A stretch of 64,000 nucleotides of DNA, from positions 496,001 to 560,000 of the forward strand of contig NZ_RKLN01000003.1 in the NCBI RefSeq assembly GCF_004011835.1, read 5' to 3'. Each line of letters begins with the position of its first letter. Positions within the stretch are counted from its first letter, which is position 1. The notes beneath the pieces were generated by a model. It saw only the letters and a program-made list of their open reading frames with translations, was not told the origin of the DNA and searched no databases. Origin of the DNA: Rhodococcus spongiicola. GTDB lineage: Bacteria > Actinomycetota > Actinomycetes > Mycobacteriales > Mycobacteriaceae. Positions 8,526 through 18,165 of this stretch are shown here, one piece after another. A program made the position numbers and the translations under genes.

Positions 8526-9677
8526 CGACTCGACCGATGGCAGCTGCACGCCGAGATCGCGCGCGACCTGGTGACCGACGATCGCGAGGTCGCGGAGAGC
8601 GTCCGGCCTGACGCCGGCCTGAAGGGCGTCGTCAAGCAGTTTCGCCATGCGGTGACCCGGGTCGGCCGAGAGGGCGGCGCACAGCGCGACCCCCGCCATC
8701 GGCCCGTCACCACGTATGTACGCGCTGTATCCCAGGAGCGCCAACGGCTCGGCACGTTCCGGGTCGGGCAGGGTTCTGCCCAAGTGAATCCACATCTGCT
8801 CGGCAGCGTCGGCCTGCTCGCTCGCCGACAGTGCGAGCAGGGAGTCTCGGACACTCGGGGTTTCGAGCATGAGCGCCAACTCTGCGCACTCCGCTGTGGT
8901 CGGCTCGTCGCCGGACTCGAGCTGTGCGATCTGGGAGAGTACCCGCTCCAGGCTCCGCCGATGAGTTCCGACATCGTCGGTGGCCGCCCGGGCCAGGGCG
9001 GCGTCTCTTGCACGCTCTTCGCGCGCTGCGTCGATCACGTCGGCGACACGCACCTGGTCGTGCGGGGAAACCGGATCGAGAACAGCTTCGAGTTCCTCAC
9101 GAGATCCGCGAATCGGACGCCCTCCCAGGACCTGGGCGGCGGCCACCTCGGAGGCGGTCGGGTCGGGAAGCACTCCTCGGCCCGCCCCGAAGAGATCTCG
9201 CCAGGGCGCGCCGGTCTGGATGCTCGAGCAGGCGTGCACGGCAACGAGTTCGGTTCCTCCTCGGCGTAGCACCTCCCGGAACTTGTCGGCGATACCTGCG
9301 TACCGGTTCAGGTCCGCTGCCTGGGGCCGAGACGGAATCCGGTCGTCGACCATGACGACCACCATCTGATCGGCCCCCTCCCGAGCGGCGACGGCGGCGA
9401 ACTGATCAAGTACAAGTTCCATGACTTCGGCGTCCGGCCCGACGGTTGTCAGGAGCAGGTCGTGGCGCATCACGGCGCCGACGCTGGTACCGGCCAGACA
9501 GATCGCGACGAGCGAGCGGCGCGGATGGAATCCGAGTAACGCCGGGACCGCACTGATCAACGTGCCCGGATCGGAGATCCGGACTGCGCAAAGAACGTCG
9601 GTGCCCGCGCTCGACGGCGAGATGGTGTCGGAGCCCTGAGGGAGGTGCGAATCGTGTCGCGATGCTGAGGTCGTCAT
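8505..9677 (-). CDS. DUF4192 family protein
   Basis: A 390-residue actinobacterial protein of the DUF4192 family. The family signature is visible near the N-terminus ([27 protein letters not shown]), followed by [11 protein letters not shown] and the conserved C-terminal stretch [19 protein letters not shown]. No catalytic motif or membrane segment is evident and the function is unknown. The ATG at 9677 ([11 protein letters not shown]) is preferred over longer starts because conserved sequence begins shortly after it. Its 3' end overlaps galE on the other strand by 21 bases. It lies 151 bases downstream of a lipoprotein gene on the same strand. Confidence 0.8.
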   Translation of the reverse strand: MTTSASRHDSHLPQGSDTISPSSAGTDVLCAVRISDPGTLISAVPALLGFHPRRSLVAICLAGTSVGAVMRHDLLLTTVGPDAEVMELVLDQFAAVAAREGADQMVVVMVDDRIPSRPQAADLNRYAGIADKFREVLRRGGTELVAVHACSSIQTGAPWRDLFGAGRGVLPDPTASEVAAAQVLGGRPIRGSREELEAVLDPVSPHDQVRVADVIDAAREERARDAALARAATDDVGTHRRSLERVLSQIAQLESGDEPTTAECAELALMLETPSVRDSLLALSASEQADAAEQMWIHLGRTLPDPERAEPLALLGYSAYIRGDGPMAGVALCAALSADPGHRMAKLLDDALQAGVRPDALRDLAIVGHQVARDLGVQLPSVESLPPRGV

Positions 9678-9828
9678 GTCTCGACCCTGCCTCGCACAGC
9701 GGTGTCCGAATCCGAACTCACCAGGGGTTTTCTCGAATCTGTGGATCGCGCCCTGGACTGTGTACAACCGGTGAGTCGAGCGATCCGGACCTCGGGGGTG
9801 GGTCGGACCTGCGTGCTACCTTCCGGGC

Positions 9829-10524
9829 TCAGCCGGCCCGCACCCTGAGAACCGCGGATGTGAAGAGATCGTCGAGGGTAGCGGTGTCGTGGGCGGCTCC
9901 GAACGACATGGACGTCGCCTGCACGCGCACATCGCCGACCTGGGCAAAGAGGGTCACCATCGACTGCGTGACATCCTGCCCGCCCCGCCCCGAGTTCACC
10001 GTCCGATGCAGGGCGAGGGTCTCGTCGGCGTCCATCGGTGGCGGCGGGGTCAGCACGGTCGCCACGGTGGATTCGACTCCGTTGCGGGTGGCCGTCACCT
10101 CGGGGCACTCGGCGATCTGTGCGCCGAGTTCGGCGAGCGGCGTCCTGACCCGGACGAGTTCGATCGTGATCGTGGAGCGGTTCACGTTGTCGGTGCCGAC
10201 CATCATGGCCGTGCCATCGGTCCCGTAGTCCTGCACCGGCGGCTTACATCCCGCCGGGTCCACTCGCGCACCCGGCGGGACACCCGTCAGATCAGGTGCC
10301 GCCTGCGAAACTGCCTGTGGAGGAAGGACGATGGCCGAATACCGCGGCGGAAAGAGGGACGGCTCGAGGAGCAGTTCGGCGAGAACCCGAGAACTCGTGG
10401 GATGGTCAGCGACTGGATGGGCAGCACCGTCCACCTTCGTTGAACACCCGAGGGCTAGCAGGCCGACGGCCAACACGACCGACGCCGGAATGAGCACCGG
10501 CGCGAGGCGTGTCCGCGTCGACAT
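9829..10524 (-). CDS. Putative lipoprotein (DUF5642/sensor-domain-like)
   Basis: A 231-residue protein with a basic N-terminus, a hydrophobic segment (residues 10-26) and the lipobox LLALGC, so Cys27 is the likely lipidated residue and the protein sits on the outer face of the membrane. The exported part has features seen in mycobacterial sensor-like lipoproteins: a Cys in PAGCKPP, one in IAECPEV, and a late LDDLF segment. The two Cys residues could form a disulfide. The start at 10524 is preceded by GGGAGG. No enzyme motif is seen. It diverges from the PAC2 gene across 269 bases, in which no other feature was recognised. Confidence 0.7.
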   Translation of the reverse strand: MSTRTRLAPVLIPASVVLAVGLLALGCSTKVDGAAHPVADHPTSSRVLAELLLEPSLFPPRYSAIVLPPQAVSQAAPDLTGVPPGARVDPAGCKPPVQDYGTDGTAMMVGTDNVNRSTITIELVRVRTPLAELGAQIAECPEVTATRNGVESTVATVLTPPPPMDADETLALHRTVNSGRGGQDVTQSMVTLFAQVGDVRVQATSMSFGAAHDTATLDDLFTSAVLRVRAG

Positions 10525-10793
10525 ACCCGGCCCTCCCACCGTTGGGTCGTTGCGATCCACCGCTCAGCGTGACACACCTGCTGCCGCCATGCTCGCGAAC
10601 CGGACCGAAGGCCCGCCCCCTTCGCCTCGGGCGGCCCTCGGAATGTACTTCGCCCATCCGGTGTTGGCCTTCTGGGAGCGCCGGGCAATGATCACGGTCG
10701 GCGCCCAGCACCTCGTCCAGTGTCTCCGGTTTCGGTTGCCGGCAGGTGGTGAGGGACACTGGAAACAGACAATCGAAATGAAAGGGAGCCGTC

Positions 10794-11720
10794 ATGGACG
10801 AGCAGTCGAAGATGTACGAGCTGGAGTTCCCGGCGCCGCATCTGTCCACCGCCGACGGCCTGGGCCCGGTCCTGGTTCACGGCCTCGAGGGATTCTCCGA
10901 TGCCGGGCATGCGGTGAAGCTGGCCACCAAGCACCTACGGGAGAGCCTCGAGTCCGAGCTGGTGGCGTCGTTCGCGGTCGACGAGCTGATCGACTACCGG
11001 TCTCGACGACCCACGATGACGTTCAAGGCTGACCACTTCTCCGACTACCAGTCGCCTGAGCTGAACCTCTACGCCCTGCGTGACACGGCCGGCACACCTT
11101 TCCTCCTCCTGGCCGGCATGGAGCCGGATCTACGCTGGGAGCGATTCACTACGGCGGTCAGACTGCTCGCCGAACAGTTGGGAGTGCGCCGCACCATCGG
11201 GATCAACGCCATTCCGATGGCGGTTCCGCACACGCGCCCGCTGAGCGTGACCGCGCACTCGACGAACAAGGAGCTGATCAAGGGTCATCACCGCTGGTCG
11301 GGTGAACTCCGCGTTCCAGGGAGCGCGTCGTCGCTGCTCGAACTGAGGATGAGCCAGCACGGCCACGAGTCGATGGGCTACTCCGTGCACGTTCCGCACT
11401 ACCTCGCGCAGACCGAGTACCCAGCCGCCGCCGAGACGCTGCTCGAGAACGTCATGGAGATCTCGAACCTCGAGCTGCCGCTGGTCGCGCTCGGTGAGGC
11501 GTCGGCGCGCATTCGCGAGCAGATCGACGAGCACGTCGCCTCGAACGAGGAGATCCAGACCGTGGTGCGCGCGCTCGAGGGCCAGTACGACTCGTACGTC
11601 GCGGCCCAGGAACAACAGTCCTCGCTCCTCGCGACCGACGACGATCTCCCGAGCGGTGAGGAACTGGGTGCGGAGTTCGAACGCTTCCTGGCCGAGCAAT
11701 CGCGGGGCGACGACGACTAG
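10794..11720 (+). CDS. PAC2 family protein (Rv2714-like)
   Basis: A 308-residue protein of the PAC2 (proteasome-assembly-chaperone 2) fold, with VLVHGLEGFSDAGHAVKLATKHL near the N-terminus, FLLLAGMEPDLRWERF, and a long helical C-terminal region (residues about 230-300) ending in an acidic tail. The mycobacterial orthologue is a trimeric cytoplasmic protein of unclear role. A link to proteasome assembly in actinobacteria is inference only. The start follows AAAGGGAG. It is followed by a 227-base AT-richer gap with a strong promoter for the next gene. Confidence 0.85.
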   Translation: MDEQSKMYELEFPAPHLSTADGLGPVLVHGLEGFSDAGHAVKLATKHLRESLESELVASFAVDELIDYRSRRPTMTFKADHFSDYQSPELNLYALRDTAGTPFLLLAGMEPDLRWERFTTAVRLLAEQLGVRRTIGINAIPMAVPHTRPLSVTAHSTNKELIKGHHRWSGELRVPGSASSLLELRMSQHGHESMGYSVHVPHYLAQTEYPAAAETLLENVMEISNLELPLVALGEASARIREQIDEHVASNEEIQTVVRALEGQYDSYVAAQEQQSSLLATDDDLPSGEELGAEFERFLAEQSRGDDD

Positions 11721-11855
11721 ACGACGCCTGCAGGAGCGTCGGCGGGTTCTGGTGTTTGCAATTAGCCGGTCATTTGTTTGTATTCCGTTGTACGGTTGTT
11801 AACGATACCTTTCCGTTATCCGAAGTAACCCTCACAGCGAGAGAGCACCTACGGT

Positions 11856-11892
11856 CTCGGTGCACGGCTCCCTCTCGGTGCACGGATATACT
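11856..11892 (+). promoter_or_regulatory. Direct-repeat operator and -10 box before the hydrolase gene
   Basis: Two exact copies of CTCGGTGCACGG (11856-11867 and 11874-11885) start 18 bases apart. They are followed at once by TATACT (11887-11892), a near-consensus -10. No -35 hexamer is present at the right spacing, and the repeats occupy that place, which suggests an activator site. The rest of the 11721-11947 gap is unusually AT-rich but shows no gene. Confidence 0.5.
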
Positions 11893-11947
11893 CACATGAT
11901 CAACATCTGAGCAGCGCCCGAGCCGGGCAGCGGCTTCAGGAGGCGAT

Positions 11948-12982
11948 ATGGACACTCGCACGCGTAGGCTCCGCCCGGTACCGGATGCAGAACCGCGGCT
12001 CGTCTTCCGGACCATCCACGGTTACCGCCGGGCGTTCCGCATCGCCGGCGAGGGTCCCGCCCTCCTCTTGATCCACGGGATCGGCGACAACTCCTCGACG
12101 TGGAGTGAGATCATCCCGCACCTGGCTCAACACCACACCGTCATCGCTCCGGATCTGCTGGGCCACGGGCGTTCGGACAAGCCCCGCGCAGACTACTCGG
12201 TCGCCGCCTATGCGAACGGCATGCGGGATCTGCTGTCGGTCCTGGATGTCGACAAGGCCACCGTCGTCGGGCACTCCTTGGGCGGCGGGGTCGCGATGCA
12301 GTTCGCGTACCAGTTCCCCCAGATGGTCGACCGCCTGGTCCTGGTGTCGGCCGGCGGAGTGACCAAGGATGTGCATCCGTTGCTGCGGCTCATCTCCATG
12401 CCCGTGGTCAACGAGGCCCTCAAACTGCTGCGCATTCCGGGTGCGATGGCTGCTGTCCGGGCCGCGAGCGAGATCGTCGCCACCGTGCATGGCTCGCCGT
12501 TGCGGCCGGGCGCGATGCTGCACGACACCCCGGACCTGGTGCGGGTACTCGGTGACCTGCCCGATCCCACGGCGTACGAGGCATACCTGCGAACGTTGCG
12601 GTCCGTAGTCGACTGGCGCGGTCAGGTGGTGACCATACTCGATCGGTGTTATCTGACCGAGAATCTGCCGGTCCAACTCATCTGGGGTCAGCGCGACTCG
12701 GTGATCCCGGTCAGCCACGCCCATCTTGCGCACTCCGCGATGCCGGGTTCGAACCTCGAGATCTTCGAGAACGCAGGACATTTCCCGTTCCGGGACGATC
12801 CGATCAGGTTCCTGAAGGTCGTCGAGGACTTCTTGCAATCGACGGCGCCGCTCGAGTTCGATGCGAACCGCTGGCGCGATCTGCTCATGCACGGAGTCGG
12901 CGAGGGAACGATCACCGGCACGCCGGAAACCCGGATGGCGGTGCTCGACGCGATGGGGTCGGACGAGCGCAGCGCCACCTGA
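11948..12982 (+). CDS. Alpha/beta hydrolase (Rv2715-like)
   Basis: A 344-residue alpha/beta-hydrolase. The oxyanion segment LIHGIGDNSSTW, the nucleophile elbow GHSLGGG, the acid WGQRDSVIP and the His in NAGHFPFRDDP form a complete catalytic triad. A helical cap lies between about residues 155 and 235. About 40 residues after the His are extra relative to small esterases. Related mycobacterial enzymes act on lipid or aromatic esters, but the substrate is not readable here. The ATG follows CAGGAGGCGAT. It lies between the PAC2 gene and the helicase on the same strand, and both neighbours have their own start signals. Confidence 0.88.
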   Translation: MDTRTRRLRPVPDAEPRLVFRTIHGYRRAFRIAGEGPALLLIHGIGDNSSTWSEIIPHLAQHHTVIAPDLLGHGRSDKPRADYSVAAYANGMRDLLSVLDVDKATVVGHSLGGGVAMQFAYQFPQMVDRLVLVSAGGVTKDVHPLLRLISMPVVNEALKLLRIPGAMAAVRAASEIVATVHGSPLRPGAMLHDTPDLVRVLGDLPDPTAYEAYLRTLRSVVDWRGQVVTILDRCYLTENLPVQLIWGQRDSVIPVSHAHLAHSAMPGSNLEIFENAGHFPFRDDPIRFLKVVEDFLQSTAPLEFDANRWRDLLMHGVGEGTITGTPETRMAVLDAMGSDERSAT

Positions 12983-13029
12983 GGACCGCCCACCTAGGTC
13001 CGGAATGCCCGTATGCCTCCGCGAGGCTC

Positions 13030-13035
13030 TAGCCT
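13030..13035 (+). promoter_or_regulatory. -10 box TAGCCT for a leaderless helicase mRNA
   Basis: TAGCCT ends six bases before the GTG at 13042 and no ribosome-binding site is present. A transcript would begin at or next to the start codon. Confidence 0.55.
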
Positions 13036-13041
13036 GTAACG

Positions 13042-15561
13042 GTGCTGCTGCCCGATCTGCTCCCCGGAACTGGCCACCCCACGCGCATCGACGCCGACGC
13101 CCTGTTCGACGCGTTCACCTCGTGGACGAGTGACCGCGGCCTGCAGTTGTACCCGGCGCAGGAGGAGGCGCTCATGGAGCTTGTCTCCGGGGCCAACGTC
13201 ATCCTCGCCACCCCCACCGGCTCGGGCAAATCGATGGTCGCGCTCGGTGCGCACTTCTTCGCGCTCGCGGAAGGTCGGCGTACGTTCTACACCGCGCCGA
13301 TCAAGGCGCTGGTGAGTGAGAAGTTCTTCGCGCTCTGCGATGTGTTCGGTGCGGACAACGTCGGCATGATGACCGGCGATGCGTCGGTGAATTCGTCGGC
13401 CCCGATCATCTGCGCGACTGCCGAGATCGTCGCGAACCTGGCGCTACGCGAGGGTCCGGACTCCGACATCGGACAGGTCGTCATGGACGAGTTTCACTTC
13501 TATTCCGAGCCGGACCGCGGCTGGGCATGGCAGGTTCCGCTGATCGAACTGCCACAGGCCCAGTTCCTGTTGATGTCCGCGACTCTCGGTGACGTCACCT
13601 ACCTGCGCAAGGACCTCACCCGGCGGACGGGCCGGGAGACGGCCGAGGTGTCGGGGTCCGAACGACCGGTGCCACTGCACTTCTCCTACTCGCAGACCCC
13701 GATCGGCGAGGAGATCGCGGAACTCGTCACCACCCACCAGGCTCCCGTCTACGTGGTGCACTTCACGCAGGCCGCAGCACTCGAGCGGGCGCAGGCACTG
13801 ACGAGCGTGAACCTGTGCACTCGCTCGGAGAAGGACGCGATCGCGGAGGCCATCGGCAGCTTCCGGTTCACAACCGGGTTCGGGAAGACACTGTCGCGCT
13901 TGGTCCGTCACGGTATCGGCGTCCACCACGCGGGCATGCTGCCCAAGTATCGGCGGCTTGTAGAGCGGCTGGCACAGGACGGCCTGCTCAAGGTCATTTG
14001 CGGCACCGACACGCTCGGTGTCGGCATCAACGTGCCGATCAGGACGGTGCTGCTGACGGGCCTGACGAAGTTCGACGGCGCCCGCACCCGCCAGTTGCGG
14101 GCGCGCGAGTTCCACCAGATCGCCGGCCGTGCCGGCCGCGCCGGCTACGACACCTTCGGCAATGTCGTGGTCCAGGCACCCGAGCACGAGATCGAAAACG
14201 TGCGGGCACTGGCGAAAGCCGGAGACGACCCGAAGAAGCGGCGGAAAGTACAGCGAAAGAAGCCCCCGGAAGGTTTTGTGTCGTGGGGCGAGGGGACGTT
14301 CGAGAAGCTGACCGCCGCGTCCCCCGAGCCGCTCGTCTCCCGGTTCTCGGTGAGCAATTCGATGCTCCTCAACGTGATCGCGAGGCCCGGCAACGGTTTC
14401 CGGGCGATGCGACATCTGCTCGAGGACAACCACGAGCAGCGCCCGGCGCAGCGTCGGCACATCCTCAAGGCGATCCGGCTGTACCGGGGGCTGTTGCAGG
14501 CGGGCATCGTCGAGCAACTCGACGAACCCGACGAGCACGGTCGTCTGGCGCGCCTGACGGTGGACCTGCAGCGCGACTTCGCGCTCAACCAGCCGCTCTC
14601 GCCGTTCGCGCTCGCCTCACTCGAACTTCTCGACGTCGAATCCCCCAGCTACGCACTCGACGTCGTGTCGGTGATCGAGTCGACGCTGGACGACCCACGA
14701 CAGATCCTCATGGCCCAGCAGCACGCCGCGCGCGGTGAGGCGATCGCCGAGATGAAGGCCGACGGAATCGAGTACGAGGAGCGCATGGAACTCCTCGAGG
14801 AGATCACGTGGCCACAGCCATTGGCGGACTTGCTCTTCCCCGCGTTCGAGACCTATCGAGCGGGTCATCCGTGGATGAGCGAGTTCACCCTCTCGCCCAA
14901 GTCCGTGGTGCGCGACATGGTGGAGCGATCGATGACGTTCGCCGAACTGATAAGCCACTATGGCCTTGCTCGGTCCGAGGGACTGGTGCTGCGTTACCTC
15001 GCGGACGCATACCGCGCACTGCGGCAGACGGTTCCGGCGGAGGCCCGTACCGAGGAGCTCGAGGATCTCACCGAGTGGCTGGGTGAGCTCATCCGTCAGG
15101 TGGATTCGAGCCTGCTCGACGAGTGGGAGCAGCTGACGAACCCGGGCGTCGAGTCCGACGACCAGCAGGTGGCGTTCGGGGCCGACGCGCCCCGTCCTAT
15201 CACCGCGAATACCCGCGCTTTCAAGGTGATGGTCCGCAACGCGATGTTCCGTCGCATCGAACTGGCGGCGCGGGAGCGCTGGGAGGAGTTGGGAGAGCTC
15301 GGGGACGGCCTCGACGCCGACGACTGGGCCGACCTCATGGAGCTTTACTTCGACGAGTACGACGAGATAGGAACCGGCCCGTCGGCCCGTGGACCGTTGC
15401 TCTTCCAGGTAACCGTCGAGCCGAAGCTGTGGCGGGTGCGGCAGGTCCTCGACGACCCCAAAGGCGACCACGGCTGGGCCCTGCTCGGTGAGGTCAACCT
15501 CGCCGAGTCGGACGCGGCCGGTGAAGTGGTATTCGACGAGTTCGAGGTGGCCGAGGGCTAG
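13042..15561 (+). CDS. Ski2-like DEAD/DEAH-box helicase with DUF3516
   Basis: An 839-residue superfamily 2 helicase. Walker A is ATPTGSGKS at 56-64, motif II is DEFH at 149-152, motif III is LMSATLG, and the C-terminal RecA domain carries VHHAGMLPKYR, TDTLGVGINVP and QIAGRAGRAGYD. The C-terminal half matches the actinobacterial DUF3516 extension. The Ski2/HelY-like core suggests RNA unwinding, possibly in decay or ribosome maturation, but DNA cannot be excluded. The GTG start is supported by the TAGCCT -10 six bases upstream. Forty-odd bases later the operon A flavoprotein begins with its own control element. Confidence 0.9.
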   Translation: MLLPDLLPGTGHPTRIDADALFDAFTSWTSDRGLQLYPAQEEALMELVSGANVILATPTGSGKSMVALGAHFFALAEGRRTFYTAPIKALVSEKFFALCDVFGADNVGMMTGDASVNSSAPIICATAEIVANLALREGPDSDIGQVVMDEFHFYSEPDRGWAWQVPLIELPQAQFLLMSATLGDVTYLRKDLTRRTGRETAEVSGSERPVPLHFSYSQTPIGEEIAELVTTHQAPVYVVHFTQAAALERAQALTSVNLCTRSEKDAIAEAIGSFRFTTGFGKTLSRLVRHGIGVHHAGMLPKYRRLVERLAQDGLLKVICGTDTLGVGINVPIRTVLLTGLTKFDGARTRQLRAREFHQIAGRAGRAGYDTFGNVVVQAPEHEIENVRALAKAGDDPKKRRKVQRKKPPEGFVSWGEGTFEKLTAASPEPLVSRFSVSNSMLLNVIARPGNGFRAMRHLLEDNHEQRPAQRRHILKAIRLYRGLLQAGIVEQLDEPDEHGRLARLTVDLQRDFALNQPLSPFALASLELLDVESPSYALDVVSVIESTLDDPRQILMAQQHAARGEAIAEMKADGIEYEERMELLEEITWPQPLADLLFPAFETYRAGHPWMSEFTLSPKSVVRDMVERSMTFAELISHYGLARSEGLVLRYLADAYRALRQTVPAEARTEELEDLTEWLGELIRQVDSSLLDEWEQLTNPGVESDDQQVAFGADAPRPITANTRAFKVMVRNAMFRRIELAARERWEELGELGDGLDADDWADLMELYFDEYDEIGTGPSARGPLLFQVTVEPKLWRVRQVLDDPKGDHGWALLGEVNLAESDAAGEVVFDEFEVAEG

Positions 15562-15579
15562 TTTCGCTCTTGTGTGATG

Positions 15580-15595
15580 TGTGACACTGCAACGC
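15580..15595 (+). promoter_or_regulatory. Shared operator-like element before operon A
   Basis: TGTGACACTGCAACGC abuts the ATG at 15596. The paralogous operon B has TGTAACACTGTAACGC in exactly the same place (14 of 16 bases identical). The element contains an 8-base direct repeat (TGTRACAC/TGYAACGC). A TetR gene lies divergently beside the operon B copy, so this is a candidate binding site for that regulator. Confidence 0.6.
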
Positions 15596-17224
15596 ATGAG
15601 TATTGAGCGAGTGGAAGATCGGTCCGTCGCGGCTACACCCCCGATGAAGTGGGACGCGTGGGGCCTGGCGGAGAAGAGCACGACCCTCTCGGACGGCATC
15701 AAGGGCCTGCTGCAGCAGGCCCTCGGCGTCACGACTCGTCAGACGCCCGAACGTGCGGCGGAGGACGTGGTCCTGGCCGCGAGCGCGGTGTCCGAAGACC
15801 AACTCGCCGCTCTCGCCGCGATCGTCGGCGAACGATTCTGCAGTACCGCTCACTATGATCGACTGCTGCGGTCGGGCGGCAAGAGCACGATCGACCTGCT
15901 GCGCCGCCGCAGCACCGAACAACAGAACGCACCCGATGTCGTGGTCATCCCGGGCACCGAGGCCGAAATCGCCGAGATCCTCGACTACTGCGCCGACAAC
16001 TCGATCGCCGTGGTGCCGTTCAGCGGTGGCTCCAGCGCCGTGGGCGGACTCGACCCGGTGCGCGACCGGTTCGACGCGGTTCTCTCGCTGGACATGCGCC
16101 GGTTCGATTCGCTGATCGACCTCGACACCGACTCGGGTATCGCGACCCTGGGAGCGGGCCTGCCTGGTCCCAGGGTCGAGGAGCGGCTCGGCGCGCACGG
16201 CTTCTCGCTTGGGCACTTCCCGCAGAGCTTCATGTTCTCCACCATCGGCGGCTTCGCGGCAACCCGCTCCTCGGGGCAGTCATCCGCTGGCTACGGCAGG
16301 TTCGAAGACATGGTGCAGGGCCTGCGGGTGGTGACCCCGGCGGGCATCCTGGACACCGGGCGCGCGCCGGCCTCCGCGGCGGGTCCGGATCTCGGCGAGT
16401 TGTTCGTCGGCTCGGAGGGGACGCTCGGCGTCATCACCCAGGTCCGTGTGCGGGTGCATCCGGTTCCGGAGTCCGTCGTCCGGGAGGGGTGGCGTTTTCC
16501 GGATTTCGAGACCGGCACGGCGGCACTGCGCGCACTGCGGCACGAAGGCGCTGTCCCGACCGTGCTGCGGCTGTCCGACGAGGCCGAAACGGGAGTCAAT
16601 CTCGCGACCCACGACAAGATCGGCAAGGAAGCCGTAACCGGTGGTTGCCTCGCAATCACCACGTTCGAGGGCACCACCGACCACACCGCGCAGCGGGTGG
16701 CCCAGGCTCGCGCGGTCCTGCAGTCTCACGGCGCGACATCGCTGGGCGAGGGGCCCGGAAACAATTGGGAACGAGGCCGTTTCGACGCGCCCTACCTGCG
16801 CGACGCCCTGCTCGATGCGGGTGCGCTGGTCGAGACCCTCGAGACGGCGACCACCTGGAGCAATCTCGCGACCCTACGTGCCGCGGTCACGAAGGCGCTG
16901 ACCGAGTCGTTGTCCGGGCAGGGAACCCCGCCGCTGGTGCTGTGCCACATCTCGCACACCTACGCGACGGGCGCGTCGCTGTACTTCACCATCGTGTGTG
17001 CGCAGAAGGAAGACCCGATCGACCAGTGGAGCAAGGCCAAGACCGCCGCCGGTGACGCGATCATCGCCGCCGGTGGAACCATCACGCACCACCACGCCGT
17101 CGGAGTCGATCACCGCCCGTGGATGCGGGACGAGATCGGCGACCTGGGTGTGACCGTCCTGCGTGCGGTCAAGAACGCCGTCGACCCCGCAGGAATCCTC
17201 AACCCCGGCAAATTGATTCCGTGA
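15596..17224 (+). CDS. FAD-linked oxidase, alkyl-DHAP-synthase-like (operon A)
   Basis: A 542-residue VAO/PCMH-type flavoprotein. The FAD-binding half shows VVVIPGTEAEIAEIL, VVPFSGGSSAVGG and GHFPQSFMFSTIGGFAATRSSGQ. The C-terminal half ends with the triple-His motif THHHAVG (His 498-500) and VDPAGILNPGKLIP. The STIGG...TRSSG and HHH motifs are those of alkyldihydroxyacetone-phosphate synthase, which swaps an acyl for an alkyl chain on DHAP, so an ether-lipid-like reaction on a glycerol-phosphate substrate is plausible but unproven. The ATG at 15596 is chosen by alignment with the paralogue at 57513. Its stop overlaps the next gene by 4 bases (GTGA). Confidence 0.82.
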   Translation: MSIERVEDRSVAATPPMKWDAWGLAEKSTTLSDGIKGLLQQALGVTTRQTPERAAEDVVLAASAVSEDQLAALAAIVGERFCSTAHYDRLLRSGGKSTIDLLRRRSTEQQNAPDVVVIPGTEAEIAEILDYCADNSIAVVPFSGGSSAVGGLDPVRDRFDAVLSLDMRRFDSLIDLDTDSGIATLGAGLPGPRVEERLGAHGFSLGHFPQSFMFSTIGGFAATRSSGQSSAGYGRFEDMVQGLRVVTPAGILDTGRAPASAAGPDLGELFVGSEGTLGVITQVRVRVHPVPESVVREGWRFPDFETGTAALRALRHEGAVPTVLRLSDEAETGVNLATHDKIGKEAVTGGCLAITTFEGTTDHTAQRVAQARAVLQSHGATSLGEGPGNNWERGRFDAPYLRDALLDAGALVETLETATTWSNLATLRAAVTKALTESLSGQGTPPLVLCHISHTYATGASLYFTIVCAQKEDPIDQWSKAKTAAGDAIIAAGGTITHHHAVGVDHRPWMRDEIGDLGVTVLRAVKNAVDPAGILNPGKLIP

Positions 17225-18135
17225 GCACACAGAAGGTGATCGAGAAGGTCACCGTCCTGATCAACCCGCTTGCCGGGCACGGCAACGGACTGACCGCCGG
17301 CCGCAAGGCGGTCGTACGCCTGCGTGAGCGGGGAGTTGCCGTCACCGAGATCATCGGTACGGACGCCGATCACGCCCGCAAGCTGGCCCGGCGGGCCATC
17401 GACGAGGGCACCGACGCCCTCGTCGTGGCCGGCGGCGACGGTGCGATCAGCATCGGGTTGCAGACGGCTGCGCAGATCGGGGTGCCAATCGGGCTGATAC
17501 CGGCGGGTACCGGCAACGACCACGCGCGCGAGTTCGGTATCCCCCGTGGTGACCCTGTCGCGGCGGCGGATGTGATCGCCGACGGTGAGGTGCAGGAGTC
17601 CGACCTAGCTCGGATCACGCTCGGCAACGGTTCGGTCGTGTGGGCGGGCACCATCGTTGCCAGCGGTTTCGATTCGCTGGTCGCGGATCGCGCCAACCGG
17701 ATGTCGTGGCCGAAGGGCCCGATGCGGTACAACCTGGCGATGCTCGTGGAACTCTCGCAGGTCAAGCCCTTGCGCCACCGCATCGAACTGGACGAGGAAA
17801 CCGTTCACGTCGACGCTACGCTCGTCGCAGTCGGCAACGGCCGTTCGTATGGTGGCGGGATGCTGATCTGCCCGAAGGCGGACAGGACCGACGGTCTGCT
17901 CGATGTGACGGTCGTCGAGCACGGTCGTCGATCAAGGCTGATCCGGCTGTTCCCGCGGGTCTACAAGGGCACGCACGTGGAGCTACCCGACGTGCAGACC
18001 TACCGTTCACGCAGCGTGCGATTGCAGTGCGAGGGCATCCCCGCCTATGCGGACGGCGACAGGGTCGGGCCTCTCCCAGTGACGATCGAGGCGGTTCCGT
18101 CAGCGTTGCACATCCTGAGTCACGCGCCGGCCTGA
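17221..18135 (+). CDS. Diacylglycerol/lipid kinase, DagK-YegS type (operon A)
   Basis: A 304-residue protein of the NAD-kinase-like lipid kinase family. The nucleotide motif is LVVAGGDGAISIGLQ, followed by IPAGTGNDHAREFGIP. The C-terminal beta-sandwich contains GNGRSYGGGMLICPKADRTDGLLDV. The family phosphorylates diacylglycerol or related lipids at the membrane. The closest remembered mycobacterial relative is the Rv2252 kinase linked to phosphoinositol-mannoside precursors. The GTG overlaps the flavoprotein stop, and the coupling is conserved in operon B, so the two products probably act in one pathway. Confidence 0.85.
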   Translation: MSTQKVIEKVTVLINPLAGHGNGLTAGRKAVVRLRERGVAVTEIIGTDADHARKLARRAIDEGTDALVVAGGDGAISIGLQTAAQIGVPIGLIPAGTGNDHAREFGIPRGDPVAAADVIADGEVQESDLARITLGNGSVVWAGTIVASGFDSLVADRANRMSWPKGPMRYNLAMLVELSQVKPLRHRIELDEETVHVDATLVAVGNGRSYGGGMLICPKADRTDGLLDVTVVEHGRRSRLIRLFPRVYKGTHVELPDVQTYRSRSVRLQCEGIPAYADGDRVGPLPVTIEAVPSALHILSHAPA

Positions 18136-18165
18136 GTCGCGACCGCGGGGCTCGAGCCCGGCACC

